DNA from: an uncultured Geobacteraceae bacterium
GTDB taxonomy: Bacteria > Desulfobacterota > Desulfuromonadia > Geobacterales > Pseudopelobacteraceae
Direction of reading: 5' to 3'
Length of the DNA stretch: 64,000 nt
NCBI GenBank assembly: GCA_903875605.1
Contig: CAIQWT010000087.1
Location: forward strand, 87,261-151,260
Program-made: the position numbers and the translations under genes
Shown here: in pieces, positions 1-9,073 of the stretch
Layout: each line of letters starts with the position of its first letter
How positions within the stretch are numbered: the stretch's first letter is position 1
Notes under the pieces: generated by a model
Seen by the model: the letters and a program-made list of their open reading frames with translations, nothing else
Databases searched by the model: none
Told to the model about the DNA's origin: nothing

Positions 1-1
1 G

Positions 2-202
2 GAGGAATCGGAACGCGTTTTATCTGGGCTGATGCGTTTGACAAGCCGGAGCAGTTGGTACAGGTGCAGAATGACTAAATCTACAAACGGCAATTTGATT
101 CGTTCTCAGGCTATTGCAGACGGGATGACGACTCTCAAACAGGATGGCATGTTTAAGATGTTTCAAGGCTTGACGGATATTAGCGAGGTGCGCAGAGTTT
201 GA
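2..202 (+). CDS. C-terminal end of a GspE/PilB-type secretion ATPase (partial)
   Basis: Only the last ~66 codons lie in the window; the 5' part is off the left edge. The end contains MTTLKQDGMFKMFQGLTD followed by ISEVRRV and a TGA stop. This closely matches the C-terminus of the complete GspE-like ATPase at 12032-13957 (MTTLKQDGILKVLQGITD). Such proteins are hexameric cytoplasmic ATPases that drive type II secretion or type IV pilus assembly. The frame is secure from about base 71 on. Further left the similarity is weaker, so the exact upstream frame is less sure. The lipoprotein gene follows after 35 bases on the same strand. Confidence 0.7.
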   Translation, partial: EESERVLSGLMRLTSRSSWYRCRMTKSTNGNLIRSQAIADGMTTLKQDGMFKMFQGLTDISEVRRV

Positions 203-237
203 GTTGATTAAGACGACCCACAAAGGAGCGGCAAACT

Positions 238-681
238 ATGAAAACAGTGATCAACTATTTACTTTTGGTGACTTTTGTAACTGGTTGCAGTGGTGGAGGG
301 GGAGGTTCTACTGTTTCAGAATATAAAATGACCGACGTCAAACCATTAACCGGCTTCGTCTATGCCACACAGCAGAATGTTGCGATAGATATCGCGCTCC
401 CCTATCCTGGCGGAGTTGTAACAATATATGAAACGCGGCCTTTGAGTGCGATCTATGACACGGCTGGCAATTCGCTTGCAACTCCGGTAGTCAGCGAACC
501 AGCTTTTTTATTGCAGGGCTTGAGCTCATCTATGGCGGAGGGGGACGGCCTGTACCATTACCGTGAGACCCTCGTTATGCCGGTAGCCACAAAAACTGTG
601 TATCTGGCGACACCTGCCAGAATAGACGTTCCTGTTACGAATGGCACAGTCACCTATACCTTCAACATGGGAGGAGCATGA
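238..681 (+). CDS. small glycine-rich lipoprotein, unknown function
   Basis: 147 residues. The N-terminus is a lipoprotein signal peptide (hydrophobic LLLVTFVTGC, cysteine at residue 17) followed by a Ser/Gly linker, so the mature protein should be lipid-anchored in the cell envelope. The rest is mixed beta-type sequence with no motif I recognise. A good ribosome site (AAAGGAG) lies 8 bases before the ATG. The stop overlaps the start of the LruC-domain gene (ATGATGA), so the two are probably translationally coupled and function together. Position just after a secretion ATPase tail suggests a surface or secreted role, but that is only inference. Confidence 0.7.
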   Translation: MKTVINYLLLVTFVTGCSGGGGGSTVSEYKMTDVKPLTGFVYATQQNVAIDIALPYPGGVVTIYETRPLSAIYDTAGNSLATPVVSEPAFLLQGLSSSMAEGDGLYHYRETLVMPVATKTVYLATPARIDVPVTNGTVTYTFNMGGA

Positions 682-2516
682 TGAAAAGCGAACTTATCAA
701 GCATTTGCCCAAAGGTGTCGCTATTCTGCTGATGGCTGTCTGCTTAACAGGGATGATCAAAATATTGCCGATCCCTCTCTGGCCGACGGTGTTTAGCCTG
801 ACTGACATTGATATAACCGGAATCCCTAAAACACCCCCCAAATATAATCTTTCCACAAGCGATCCCTTAGTCGCTGCTGAATACAAAACGCTGCTGAACT
901 ACGTGCTCCTGACGCTCCCGGAGCGAACGAACCAGAGCACTAACCAGATCCTGTTTCCTGAACTGTCAGGCGTTATATATGATTACAAACGATATAATGT
1001 AATCCTTGATAGGGCTGCGGATGTTGAAATTTCCTTTGTTTACGAAAACGCAGGTTACCGCAACAGCCTGGGGTATTTCAGCTTCGATCCTGCCCATCCG
1101 CCGACGAGATTGGATCTCACAACCGGCACCAGCGTAAACAAAGTCATGGTTGACGCCATTATCTTTCCCAACGCCTCGTTTTTCAATGCGGGCGGTTCAG
1201 TCAATGGCCTCTATACAGGAGATACCCTCAAGATCACTATTGACGCCCCGAAGCTTGCCGGCTACTCCTGGAATGCCGGGAAGGATTGCACTGTTGCTGG
1301 AAACTGCACCGCTGGCATCGGATTTTTCCTCGTTGCTGACGGCTACCAGAATATTGTCAACTTCAGCCAGGTAAGCACCAACGGCGGTGTCAGGCCATAT
1401 CCGGACCCCAACTGGGTATTCTACTCCCTGAAAGAGATGAATCCGGAAACCGACATAAATCTCAGACAGCACATGACTCTACTAAATGTACCGAATACGT
1501 CACTGTTTGCACTCGCCTTCGAGGATATGAACCGCTCCGCCGGGAGTGGCTGCGATCATGACTTTAATGATGCCGTTTATCGCCTCACTGTGAATCCAAT
1601 AGCAGCCTTCACCAATAAAAACAGCATTTACAGTGCTCCCATCACAAATGATAACGATAACGATGGCGTTCCCAACAGCGTAGATGAGTTTCCCTCTGAC
1701 AGTCAACGAGCCTCATCAGTCTGGTATCCCTCCAAAACCGGATGGAACACCCTTGCTTATGAGGATATGTGGCCCAGCACCGGTGACTACGACATGAACG
1801 ACCTGGTGGTAAATTATCGTTACCGTCAGATTCTTAGGGCGGATGGCACTATCAAAGAGATTGAGGTCCTTTACCAGTTGACGGCCACAGGAGCCGGACA
1901 GCATGATGGCTTTGCCCTTGAACTAACCGGCATTCCATTTGCCACCCAGCTTGACTATGCAACGTTGAAAATAAACGGCGCGACAGCAAGCAACATAAGC
2001 CCGATCCAGTCCGTGCTGGGCAATACTAATATCTACCAGGTGTTCAGAATTTTTGGCGATGCATACGTCTCGTTCGGGCTTAGTTCAACTGATTCAAGAA
2101 AAGTTAACACGGTAAAAGGGGGAGTCACAAAGCCGGCCATTACGTACCAGCTGAATGTAGCCTTTAAAGACACACTTACCAAATCACTGTTTACCTATAC
2201 TCCACCGTATAATCCATTCCTCTTCAAATCAAACTCGGTGGGTGAGGAGGTCCATCTCCCCGGTTACCCGCCAACGTCAGGCGCTGATAAATCCCGGTTC
2301 AACACATCAGATGACGACAGCGGAGTAAAAGGGTACTACTTAAGTAAACTTGGTCACCCTTGGGCACTCAACATACCCTCTGCCTGGAAGTGGCCGGAGG
2401 AAGCAATCGATATCCAGCGCGCCTATCCCGATTTCAAAGCCTGGGCTGAATCAGGTGGAGTGCAAAAACCGGCCTGGTATTTAACTCCAAGCACAAATTC
2501 AGCATACATCCATTAA
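678..2516 (+). CDS. LruC-domain exported protein
   Basis: 612 residues with an N-terminal signal or anchor helix. The middle holds FALAFEDMNR followed by DHDFNDAVY, then a calcium-type loop DNDNDGVPNSVDEFP, then a second related block with AYEDMWPSTGDYDMNDLVV. These paired DxDxND blocks are the mark of the LruC domain family (with DUF4114-like parts) of exported bacterial proteins of unknown role. The acidic loops probably bind Ca2+. The start at 678 overlaps the lipoprotein stop; the second ATG at 681 is equally possible. It could be a substrate of the neighbouring secretion ATPase system, but nothing in the sequence proves that. Confidence 0.75.
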   Translation: MMKSELIKHLPKGVAILLMAVCLTGMIKILPIPLWPTVFSLTDIDITGIPKTPPKYNLSTSDPLVAAEYKTLLNYVLLTLPERTNQSTNQILFPELSGVIYDYKRYNVILDRAADVEISFVYENAGYRNSLGYFSFDPAHPPTRLDLTTGTSVNKVMVDAIIFPNASFFNAGGSVNGLYTGDTLKITIDAPKLAGYSWNAGKDCTVAGNCTAGIGFFLVADGYQNIVNFSQVSTNGGVRPYPDPNWVFYSLKEMNPETDINLRQHMTLLNVPNTSLFALAFEDMNRSAGSGCDHDFNDAVYRLTVNPIAAFTNKNSIYSAPITNDNDNDGVPNSVDEFPSDSQRASSVWYPSKTGWNTLAYEDMWPSTGDYDMNDLVVNYRYRQILRADGTIKEIEVLYQLTATGAGQHDGFALELTGIPFATQLDYATLKINGATASNISPIQSVLGNTNIYQVFRIFGDAYVSFGLSSTDSRKVNTVKGGVTKPAITYQLNVAFKDTLTKSLFTYTPPYNPFLFKSNSVGEEVHLPGYPPTSGADKSRFNTSDDDSGVKGYYLSKLGHPWALNIPSAWKWPEEAIDIQRAYPDFKAWAESGGVQKPAWYLTPSTNSAYIH

Positions 2517-2648
2517 CGCTAGCTTAAACACTAAGGAGGAAATAACAACCTAATTTCATTAAATAATATGTATTTGAACATTCCACTTTTTGGTGAAATA
2601 ATTATGGATGTACTATCATAAATTACTGTGAATTCAGGCGAACCTCAT

Positions 2649-4442
2649 ATGCCCCATAAAAACAGCAAATACATCATATTTATCTGCCTGCTGACACTTG
2701 CTGTCATCTGGAGTGCCCTCTTTTACTTTACATCACTCGACCGGAGAGTGGCGGTTACCGCCGGTGAGGTCGGTTCGGCAAATCTGGCTATAGCATTTGA
2801 GGAGCATGTCAAAAATAATGTCCAGAGTATCGACGGGTTACTGTTGCAGCTGCGAGATGCTTATCAGCGGAACCCTCGGAACTTCGCCGATCAGATTCAT
2901 GTTTTAGCGGAGAACAAGGGTATGGCAGACCTTCTGATACTGATCACCATCACCAACAAACAGGGGATAATGGTCTTTAACACCAAAGGATTGCCGGATA
3001 TCCCCATTGATCTGAGTGACCGCGAGTATTTCCAATTACACAAGAATGAGCAGGTAGATAGGCTTGGTATCAGCAAGCCGTTCATCGGGCGGATTTCTAA
3101 TAAATGGGGCTTACCGTTTACCCGTAAAATAGTGGATAGGACCGGTTCTTTTGCAGGAATAATCGCCATCGCCATTGATCCGGACTATTTTTCCAATTTT
3201 TATAAAAAGATTGATATCGGCGAGGGGGGAGCTGTAACTTTGGTCGGCTTGGACGGCGTCATCCGTGCCAGAGCAGCGAGAATCATCACTGCAAAGGAGC
3301 CAAAGGGATTAACTCTTCCGCCGGATCGCCCTTTTTTTAATCCGGCCAAGCCTGCAGCGGGAATATACACTGTACCAAGTGGCGTAGATGGGATTACTCG
3401 TATCGGAGCGTATCGACGCCTTCAGGATTATCCTCTTGTGGTACTTGTCCTGCAATCCGAAGATGAAATTCTGGCGGGACCTAAGGTACGTAAAATCCAG
3501 ACATATTATGCCGGTTATTTTGCCTCTATTCTCACTATGCTCGTTGGCTGGTTATTGTTGAGAAACGAATATCGGCGGAGTGAACTGCTTCTAAAGCTTC
3601 TGGAAAGCAAAGAAAAGCTCCACATTCAAAATGATCAGTTGCAGGCAACTGAAGAGATGTTGCGTCAACAGATTTCAGAATACGAAGCTGCTCAGGTGCA
3701 GCTAAAAGCAGCTACTGCGGCAGCAGTGGCTGCAAGTATTGCCAAGAGTGAATTCCTGTCAACCATGAGCCACGAGATCCGTACTCCCATGAACAGTGTT
3801 ATTGGCATGACATCAATGTTGCTGGAATCTGGACTTAACGATGAACAGTATGAATATGCCGAGGTAGCAAACAGAAACGGTGAAAACCTGTTGAAGTTGA
3901 TTAATGACATTCTGGATTTTTCTAAAATTGAGGCGCAAAAGCTGGATTTGGAGATAATCCCTTTTGATCTGCGGGATCTCATGACCGAAACAGTCAAACT
4001 TTTAGCTGTAAAGGCTGCGAATACCGATCTGTCACTGGCCTGCCTTATTGATCCTGAGGTTCCCTCACTCCTTAAAGGAGATCCGGGACGTTTACGTCAG
4101 ATCATCACAAACCTGGCCGGCAATGCTCTAAAGTTTACCGAAAAAGGAGAGGTCACCATCTGCGCATCGCTTAAATCAGAAAAGAATTGTATCGCCGAAA
4201 TTCTTTTTGAAGTTCGTGACACAGGCATTGGTATTCCTCAAACGCAGCAAGCAGCTATTTTTGCACCATTCACCCAGGCGGATGGCTCTACCACTCGTAA
4301 ATATGGCGGAACTGGGCTTGGACTCGCCATCTGCAGACAGCTCGCAGAACTGATGGGTGGAAAGATTGGCGTAATAAGTAAGGATGGAAAGGGTTCTACT
4401 TTTTGGTTTACGGCACAGCTTGAAAAACGAGACTGTTCCTAA
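2649..4442 (+). CDS. membrane histidine kinase with periplasmic Cache-type sensor
   Basis: About 597 residues. One transmembrane helix near the N-terminus, a periplasmic region of ~250 residues resembling a double-Cache sensor ([10 protein letters not shown] and the later IGAYRRL segment), a second helix, a coiled coil, then HisKA with the phospho-accepting His in [12 protein letters not shown]. The HATPase follows, with N box [11 protein letters not shown]1 DTGIGI and G2 GGTGLGLAI. There is no receiver or effector domain, so it must signal to a separate regulator. I chose ATG 2649, preceded by AGGCGA, over the GTG at 2628, which has no ribosome site. Its ligand is unknown. Confidence 0.85.
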   Translation: MPHKNSKYIIFICLLTLAVIWSALFYFTSLDRRVAVTAGEVGSANLAIAFEEHVKNNVQSIDGLLLQLRDAYQRNPRNFADQIHVLAENKGMADLLILITITNKQGIMVFNTKGLPDIPIDLSDREYFQLHKNEQVDRLGISKPFIGRISNKWGLPFTRKIVDRTGSFAGIIAIAIDPDYFSNFYKKIDIGEGGAVTLVGLDGVIRARAARIITAKEPKGLTLPPDRPFFNPAKPAAGIYTVPSGVDGITRIGAYRRLQDYPLVVLVLQSEDEILAGPKVRKIQTYYAGYFASILTMLVGWLLLRNEYRRSELLLKLLESKEKLHIQNDQLQATEEMLRQQISEYEAAQVQLKAATAAAVAASIAKSEFLSTMSHEIRTPMNSVIGMTSMLLESGLNDEQYEYAEVANRNGENLLKLINDILDFSKIEAQKLDLEIIPFDLRDLMTETVKLLAVKAANTDLSLACLIDPEVPSLLKGDPGRLRQIITNLAGNALKFTEKGEVTICASLKSEKNCIAEILFEVRDTGIGIPQTQQAAIFAPFTQADGSTTRKYGGTGLGLAICRQLAELMGGKIGVISKDGKGSTFWFTAQLEKRDCS

Positions 4443-4453
4443 GAGGGTTCATT

Positions 4454-5041
4454 ATGAAAAACATTATTCTATCTGTTTTTGCAACCGCCATCTCCATCCC
4501 CTTCCGCTTGCTTCGCCCGTTAGGCTATTACTGGGGGCGGATCTGGAATGGCGGGCGGGCGGCAGCGCTGATTCGCGGTCTCGATTCGTCGGTACAGTTT
4601 GACGGAAGTGTTACTGTGCTGGGTACCGGAAATGTGATGATTGGCGAAAAGGCCCGAATTGGTGATCTGGCCGAGCTTACAACAAATCATGAAGGAGTCA
4701 TCAGGATAGGGCGCGAAGTGCGGCTTAATAGGGGAGCAACCATCTGCGCCTACACGGAGGTGTCAATTGGCGATTTCAGTATGGTGGGTGAATTTGTGTC
4801 AATTCGTGATGCAAACCACGGCATCGCGAAGGGGGAACTGGTACGCAACCAGAAGCACGATGCAAAACCGATCCGAATCGGCAAAGATGTCTGGGTAGGG
4901 CGCGGCGCCTGCATTTTACCGGGAGTCACAATCGGTGATGGTGCAATAATAGGAGCTAACAGCATCGTGACAAAAGATGTACCGGAAAATTGTATCGCCG
5001 CCGGGATTCCGGCAAAAGTTATCAGGGAGAGGTCGCTTTAA
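4454..5041 (+). CDS. left-handed beta-helix O-acyltransferase
   Basis: 195 residues. From about residue 55 on the protein is built of hexapeptide repeats of the [LIV]-G-x4 type (VMIGEKARIGD, IRIGREVRL, VWVGRGACILPGVTIGDGAIIGANSIV), ending in the typical IPAKVIRE tail. Such trimeric enzymes transfer acetyl or other acyl groups from acyl-CoA to sugars. The His of the NHGI segment is a candidate catalytic base. The N-terminal ~35 residues are hydrophobic/amphipathic and may tie it to the membrane. It is convergent with the GT2 gene (stops one base apart) and is the plus-strand edge of the polysaccharide locus, so surface-glycan acetylation is the likely job. Confidence 0.85.
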   Translation: MKNIILSVFATAISIPFRLLRPLGYYWGRIWNGGRAAALIRGLDSSVQFDGSVTVLGTGNVMIGEKARIGDLAELTTNHEGVIRIGREVRLNRGATICAYTEVSIGDFSMVGEFVSIRDANHGIAKGELVRNQKHDAKPIRIGKDVWVGRGACILPGVTIGDGAIIGANSIVTKDVPENCIAAGIPAKVIRERSL

Positions 5042-5042
5042 A

Positions 5043-5969
5043 TCAATGCCCCCGCAGTACATACGCGCAGAGACGCCATGCTCCCCAATTAAGCGGTTGT
5101 TCCTTCATTGCCTTCAGGGCATACTTTCGAGCTGTTGGGAGATGCCCCGCTTTTAGCGCCCACCATGACCATTTGATATAAGCATCGCCAATATCCTGCC
5201 GATCTTTTATCGGTTGCGGGTGAAGAGACGCGCTTTTGTAATCCAGCCCCCTGCGCAGACATGCATCCTTAACCGCTCGCACGGCCGAATCAGCCTGTTT
5301 GTTCCCATGAAGATAGCCGATACTTGACAGATGTTGCCGATATTTCAGCAGTACTTCTGGTATATTAGCCAACTTTCCGATCTCGGCCAGTCGCAGAAAC
5401 AGGTCAAAATCCTCGGCGCAGGGATAATCTTCCCGATATCCCCCTACCCTCTCTACTGCGGTTTTGCGGAGGGCTACTGTCGGTTGGAAGAATATCGAGT
5501 ATCCAGACATATTAGTCTCATCGATTTCTTCGTGAACAAATTTGTTGCCCATCTCGGTGATTGGCATATCTTCCGCATCAACCAGCAATATCTTCGAGCC
5601 TACGGCAACGCAATCCGGATTTTCAGTCAGGAACCTGATCTGTTTCTCAAAGCGATCCGGCATACAGATATCATCTGAATCCATCAGGATTATGATGTCT
5701 GCTCTGGCTAACCGGTTTCCCTCATTGCGCGTTGCAATAATACCCCTGTTCGGCCAATGATATACCATGCAGCGACTATCAGTCTCCTGATAGCGGTCTA
5801 GAATTTCGGATGAACCGTCACTGCTGCCGTCATCGAGCAGGAGCACCTCAAAGTTGCTGAATGTCTGGTTCAGAACCGAATCAACCGCCCGTTCAAGATA
5901 TTTCACAGTGTTGAAAACCGGAATTACTACACTTGCAGCAGGTTTTATGTCGGTATTTACTTGAGACAT
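5043..5969 (-). CDS. family 2 glycosyltransferase
   Basis: 308 residues with a GT-A fold starting at SVVIPVFNTVKYLERAV, then the nucleotide-sugar region LLLDDGSSDGS and the metal-binding acidic motif MDSDD near residue 115, and ED near residue 195 (the candidate base region). These inverting enzymes add a sugar from a nucleotide donor to a growing glycan at the inner membrane. A strong ribosome site (GTAGGAG) precedes the ATG. It follows the flippase gene by 9 bases and is the last gene of the long minus-strand polysaccharide run, so it most likely builds the repeat unit that the flippase exports. The donor and acceptor cannot be read from sequence. Confidence 0.88.
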   Translation of the reverse strand: MSQVNTDIKPAASVVIPVFNTVKYLERAVDSVLNQTFSNFEVLLLDDGSSDGSSEILDRYQETDSRCMVYHWPNRGIIATRNEGNRLARADIIILMDSDDICMPDRFEKQIRFLTENPDCVAVGSKILLVDAEDMPITEMGNKFVHEEIDETNMSGYSIFFQPTVALRKTAVERVGGYREDYPCAEDFDLFLRLAEIGKLANIPEVLLKYRQHLSSIGYLHGNKQADSAVRAVKDACLRRGLDYKSASLHPQPIKDRQDIGDAYIKWSWWALKAGHLPTARKYALKAMKEQPLNWGAWRLCAYVLRGH

Positions 5970-5978
5970 TGTAATCTC

Positions 5979-7382
5979 CTACGACAACAGCATCGCCAAA
6001 CATTTGCCGACAAGCGTACCAATCGGTAAAGCCGGCAGCACCATGAGTTCACGTTTGATATCAAGAATGCCGTTTACTTTTTTTAAATAGTAGGTAAGCG
6101 GGATGCTGATGAATGAATTTGTTGCGATAACCCATAGCGCCCCGTCAAATCCGTAATATTTAAAGATAATTGGAAGCACAATATAGAGTGGCAACAACCT
6201 GCAACCGATGAGCGGTATGAGTAGCTTGGGCGTTCCTCTGGCCATATAATATTGACCGGTGACGCCGAAGCGGGTCTCAAACAGTGCCAGGGACAATACC
6301 TCCAGCATCGGTCCCGCCGAGGCGTAGCGTGCATCGTACAGCGCTGTGATAATGACTCGTCCAGAAAAGAAGAGCATGCCGGTTAAAAAGAGCAATACGA
6401 GATCAATCGGCACTCGCAGCTTGTAATATTTACTGAGCAGCTGTTCCGGCTTGTCGCGAAGGATTTCGCTTAACAGAGGAAACGATATATTATCTATCAA
6501 CTTTGCTGCCACCTGCTGAATGGAAGAGATCATCATAAACGCTATGGAATAAAGACCCAGTATTTTGGCATCTACCAACCCTCCAAGCATCAGACGGTCA
6601 CCACTGGCAACCAGAAATCCCAGTATTGACGAAAGAAATACCCACTTACCGTAACCGATGATCTCACGGAAAGATTCCTGATCCCAGGACAGCTTGTTTT
6701 TTGGGCCGCTAAGCAGCGTGTGACTGAGAATCACCCTTACCACAGAGGCAAACAGGGCACCTGCCACCAGTACCCATATGGTCTTACTCACCAAAGCCCA
6801 GCCGAGCATGAAAATAAGCGCGATTATCTGACTTGCCAATTCGATCTGAGTGACTCTTCCCAGTTCCATTTTACGGCGTGCAAGAGCCAGTTTGTTCGAT
6901 TCAAATCCTGAAAAAAGAGCTGAAAATGACAGTGCAAGAATGACATACGGCAGAATACTGTTAGCGTAGGCGCTCCCCGCCGGCAGCAAATGATAGGCTC
7001 CAGCCAGATACAGCCCCAGTGCGATCAGCATTGCCAGTGTCCAAAGAACAGCACCGCGCAATATCTGGACCACCCAGGCGGTATTCAGGAAAACAGGATC
7101 TTCCCCGCGCCGACTCTGGATAATGCTCTGGCCAAGGCCGAAATCAGAGAACAGCGCCAGGCCGAATAAAATGATATTGGCAATCGCCATAACTCCAAAC
7201 ATTTCCGGGATTAGCAGACGAGTCATTATGAGGTTGCTGCCCAGACGCAGCACCTGACTTATGCCATAGCCCACAAGAGTCCAGCTGCCAGCGTGCAGCA
7301 CACGGGATTTAAGTGATCGGGCAGCAGGGGGGGGAGATTCTTCTTGCTCAGGCAGAGTGGTGGGGGGGGAGTTTGTTGCCAT
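5979..7382 (-). CDS. polysaccharide flippase (Wzx/MATE-type)
   Basis: 467 residues with about 12-14 hydrophobic helices and the start of a polysaccharide-transporter domain at residues 30-45 (LHAGSWTLVGYGISQVLRLG). Family members flip undecaprenyl-linked glycan units across the inner membrane. I chose the ATG at 7382 because AGGA lies six bases before it; the longest frame would begin at 7421 and has no ribosome site. The N-terminus is rich in Pro and acidic residues before the first helix. It sits between a decayed histidine kinase and the GT2 gene, and is probably in one transcription unit with the latter. Confidence 0.88.
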   Translation of the reverse strand: MATNSPPTTLPEQEESPPPAARSLKSRVLHAGSWTLVGYGISQVLRLGSNLIMTRLLIPEMFGVMAIANIILFGLALFSDFGLGQSIIQSRRGEDPVFLNTAWVVQILRGAVLWTLAMLIALGLYLAGAYHLLPAGSAYANSILPYVILALSFSALFSGFESNKLALARRKMELGRVTQIELASQIIALIFMLGWALVSKTIWVLVAGALFASVVRVILSHTLLSGPKNKLSWDQESFREIIGYGKWVFLSSILGFLVASGDRLMLGGLVDAKILGLYSIAFMMISSIQQVAAKLIDNISFPLLSEILRDKPEQLLSKYYKLRVPIDLVLLFLTGMLFFSGRVIITALYDARYASAGPMLEVLSLALFETRFGVTGQYYMARGTPKLLIPLIGCRLLPLYIVLPIIFKYYGFDGALWVIATNSFISIPLTYYLKKVNGILDIKRELMVLPALPIGTLVGKCLAMLLS

Positions 7383-7482
7383 AGTCATTCCTGACATTCC
7401 AGTTATTTGTAACAACATCATAGTTGATTTGTCACAAATAGCAATAACCTCCGATGTTTTAAAACCTCGATGGATTTACTTC

Positions 7483-9010
7483 CTACCGCTCCAGCATCTC
7501 CCGCACCTTATTCATAAGCTCTGATGGATGCACCGGTTTTGAAATAAACTCCGCATCCTCACCAAGGTCGCCCAGCTGCTGGATGATGTTAGCACTGTAG
7601 CCGCTGTAAAACAGCACCCTGACGTTCGGCTTGATCGGCCAGATCCCCTCGCACGCAGTTTTGCCGTTCTTGTTCGGCAAAATCATATCCATAATAATCA
7701 GATCGATAATATCTGCGTTGTCCTTAAACTTTTCAACAGCGTCCAGGCCATCCACGGCAACAATTACACGGTAGCCAAATCCGGTCAGAATATTATCCAT
7801 AAAGTCCAATAAATCATCATCGTCTTCCACAATCAGAATCGTCTAAACCCCTGCCAAAGTTTTTAAAGAGGCAGTTTTTTTCACATCCGTGATGATGGTC
7901 TTTGATTCTACAATCGGCATATATATAATGACATTGGTCCCATGGCCCGGCTTACAGGTTACATCAATGAATCCGTGGTGCTGCTTTACAATTCCACATA
8001 CAATTGCCAGCCCGAGTCCAGTACCCTTGCCAGCCTCTTTTGTAGTAAAAAATGGTTCGAATATTTTTCCCATGGTAACTTCATCTATTCCGTGTCCGCT
8101 ATCGTTAACTATTATGACGGCATAATTCCCCGCTCTCCTGAACCTGATGCAGTCATTAAAATTTCATCGATGTTAGATCCGTACTGATGGTCAGCTCACC
8201 CCACATCTGGCATGGTATCCCTTGCATTTGTTGCCAGCAGAGTGTGCGTTAGCCCTGCCGCATGACCGGAGGCCAATATTAATTTTTAACATATTCCTGC
8301 AGTTTATAATTCTGCTGTTCCTCCATCTGAATCAAGCCGCTGTAGCCGTTGATATCACTAAGAGCATTATTGAAATCTGTGCTAACCCTCCGGCAAGCTG
8401 CCCGACTGACTCCATCTTCTGTGATTGAATTAGCTGCTCTTTGAGTTTTTTGCTCTCGGAGATATCGACAAGCATCGTTTGCCTTGAGATTGTGCCGTTC
8501 ACTCTATAGATTGGTGAGTTGATTACATCGTACCACCCGCCATCTCTTGGATCTTTATGCTCCCAGCGAACTGGTTTATCCTTAAATACCTGCTTAGCGA
8601 TGCACCATTCACATAAGGTGTCAAAATCATACAGAGCCTTGTAGCAATATTCTCCAGTTGCATCCCGCCCGACCTGCCGGATAAAACGGTCATTCACATA
8701 CTAAATACGACGATCTTCTCCGCAGATGTAGACATTACCATCAATAGCATTAATCATCGTCCGATACTTTTCTGTCAAAGTAGCGACTACGCCCTGCCTC
8801 CAGTTCTATCTGCGTGCGGCGCAGTTCATTGTTCTGCATCTCCAGCTCAATTTGAAGCACCTGCAGTTCATGAATAATCTGCTTATTTTTCTTTGGAGAG
8901 GGCATTTCCGTGATTAAGGAATCATTTGTCCGGAACAATTCTTCGGCTCGCTGGCGTAGTTCCTGAGCTGTTTCGCTTGGAGTTGTTGGCATGATGGAGT
9001 CTCCAGTCAT
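7483..9010 (-). pseudogene. decayed hybrid histidine kinase (PAS-HisKA-HATPase-REC)
   Basis: Pieces of one sensor kinase are still in order but in different frames: an N-terminal coiled coil (8750-9010), a PAS domain with SESKKLKEQL and QKMESVGQLAGGLA, an H-box remnant (DFNNALSDINGYSG in a shifted frame), a remnant of NARDTMPDVG, a HATPase end ([19 protein letters not shown]) and a receiver domain (TILIVEDDDD, Asp in IIMDMILPNKNG). Lesions visible: frameshift near 8752, TAG at 8701-8703, frameshift near 8378 in the phospho-accepting His codon, TAA at 8279-8281 plus a shortened ATP-binding region, and TAG at 7843-7845. The REC piece (7483-7830) could still be translated but lacks its own convincing start. 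Confidence 0.9.
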
Positions 9011-9073
9011 ACCATGGCAAAAAACGGTATGTCACAATTTCCACACACCTAAATATCGTTAAGCAGATTCCGG

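Noticed and set aside
2531..2627. Strong Shine-Dalgarno-like TAAGGAGG before the kinase gene with a 17-codon ORF from 2568
   Set aside because: The ATG is ~30 bases away, too far for this site, and the peptide has no features.
7483..7830. Independent single-domain response regulator
   Set aside because: It is in frame with the preceding HATPase piece except for a TAG, and lacks a start signal, so it is the end of the decayed kinase.
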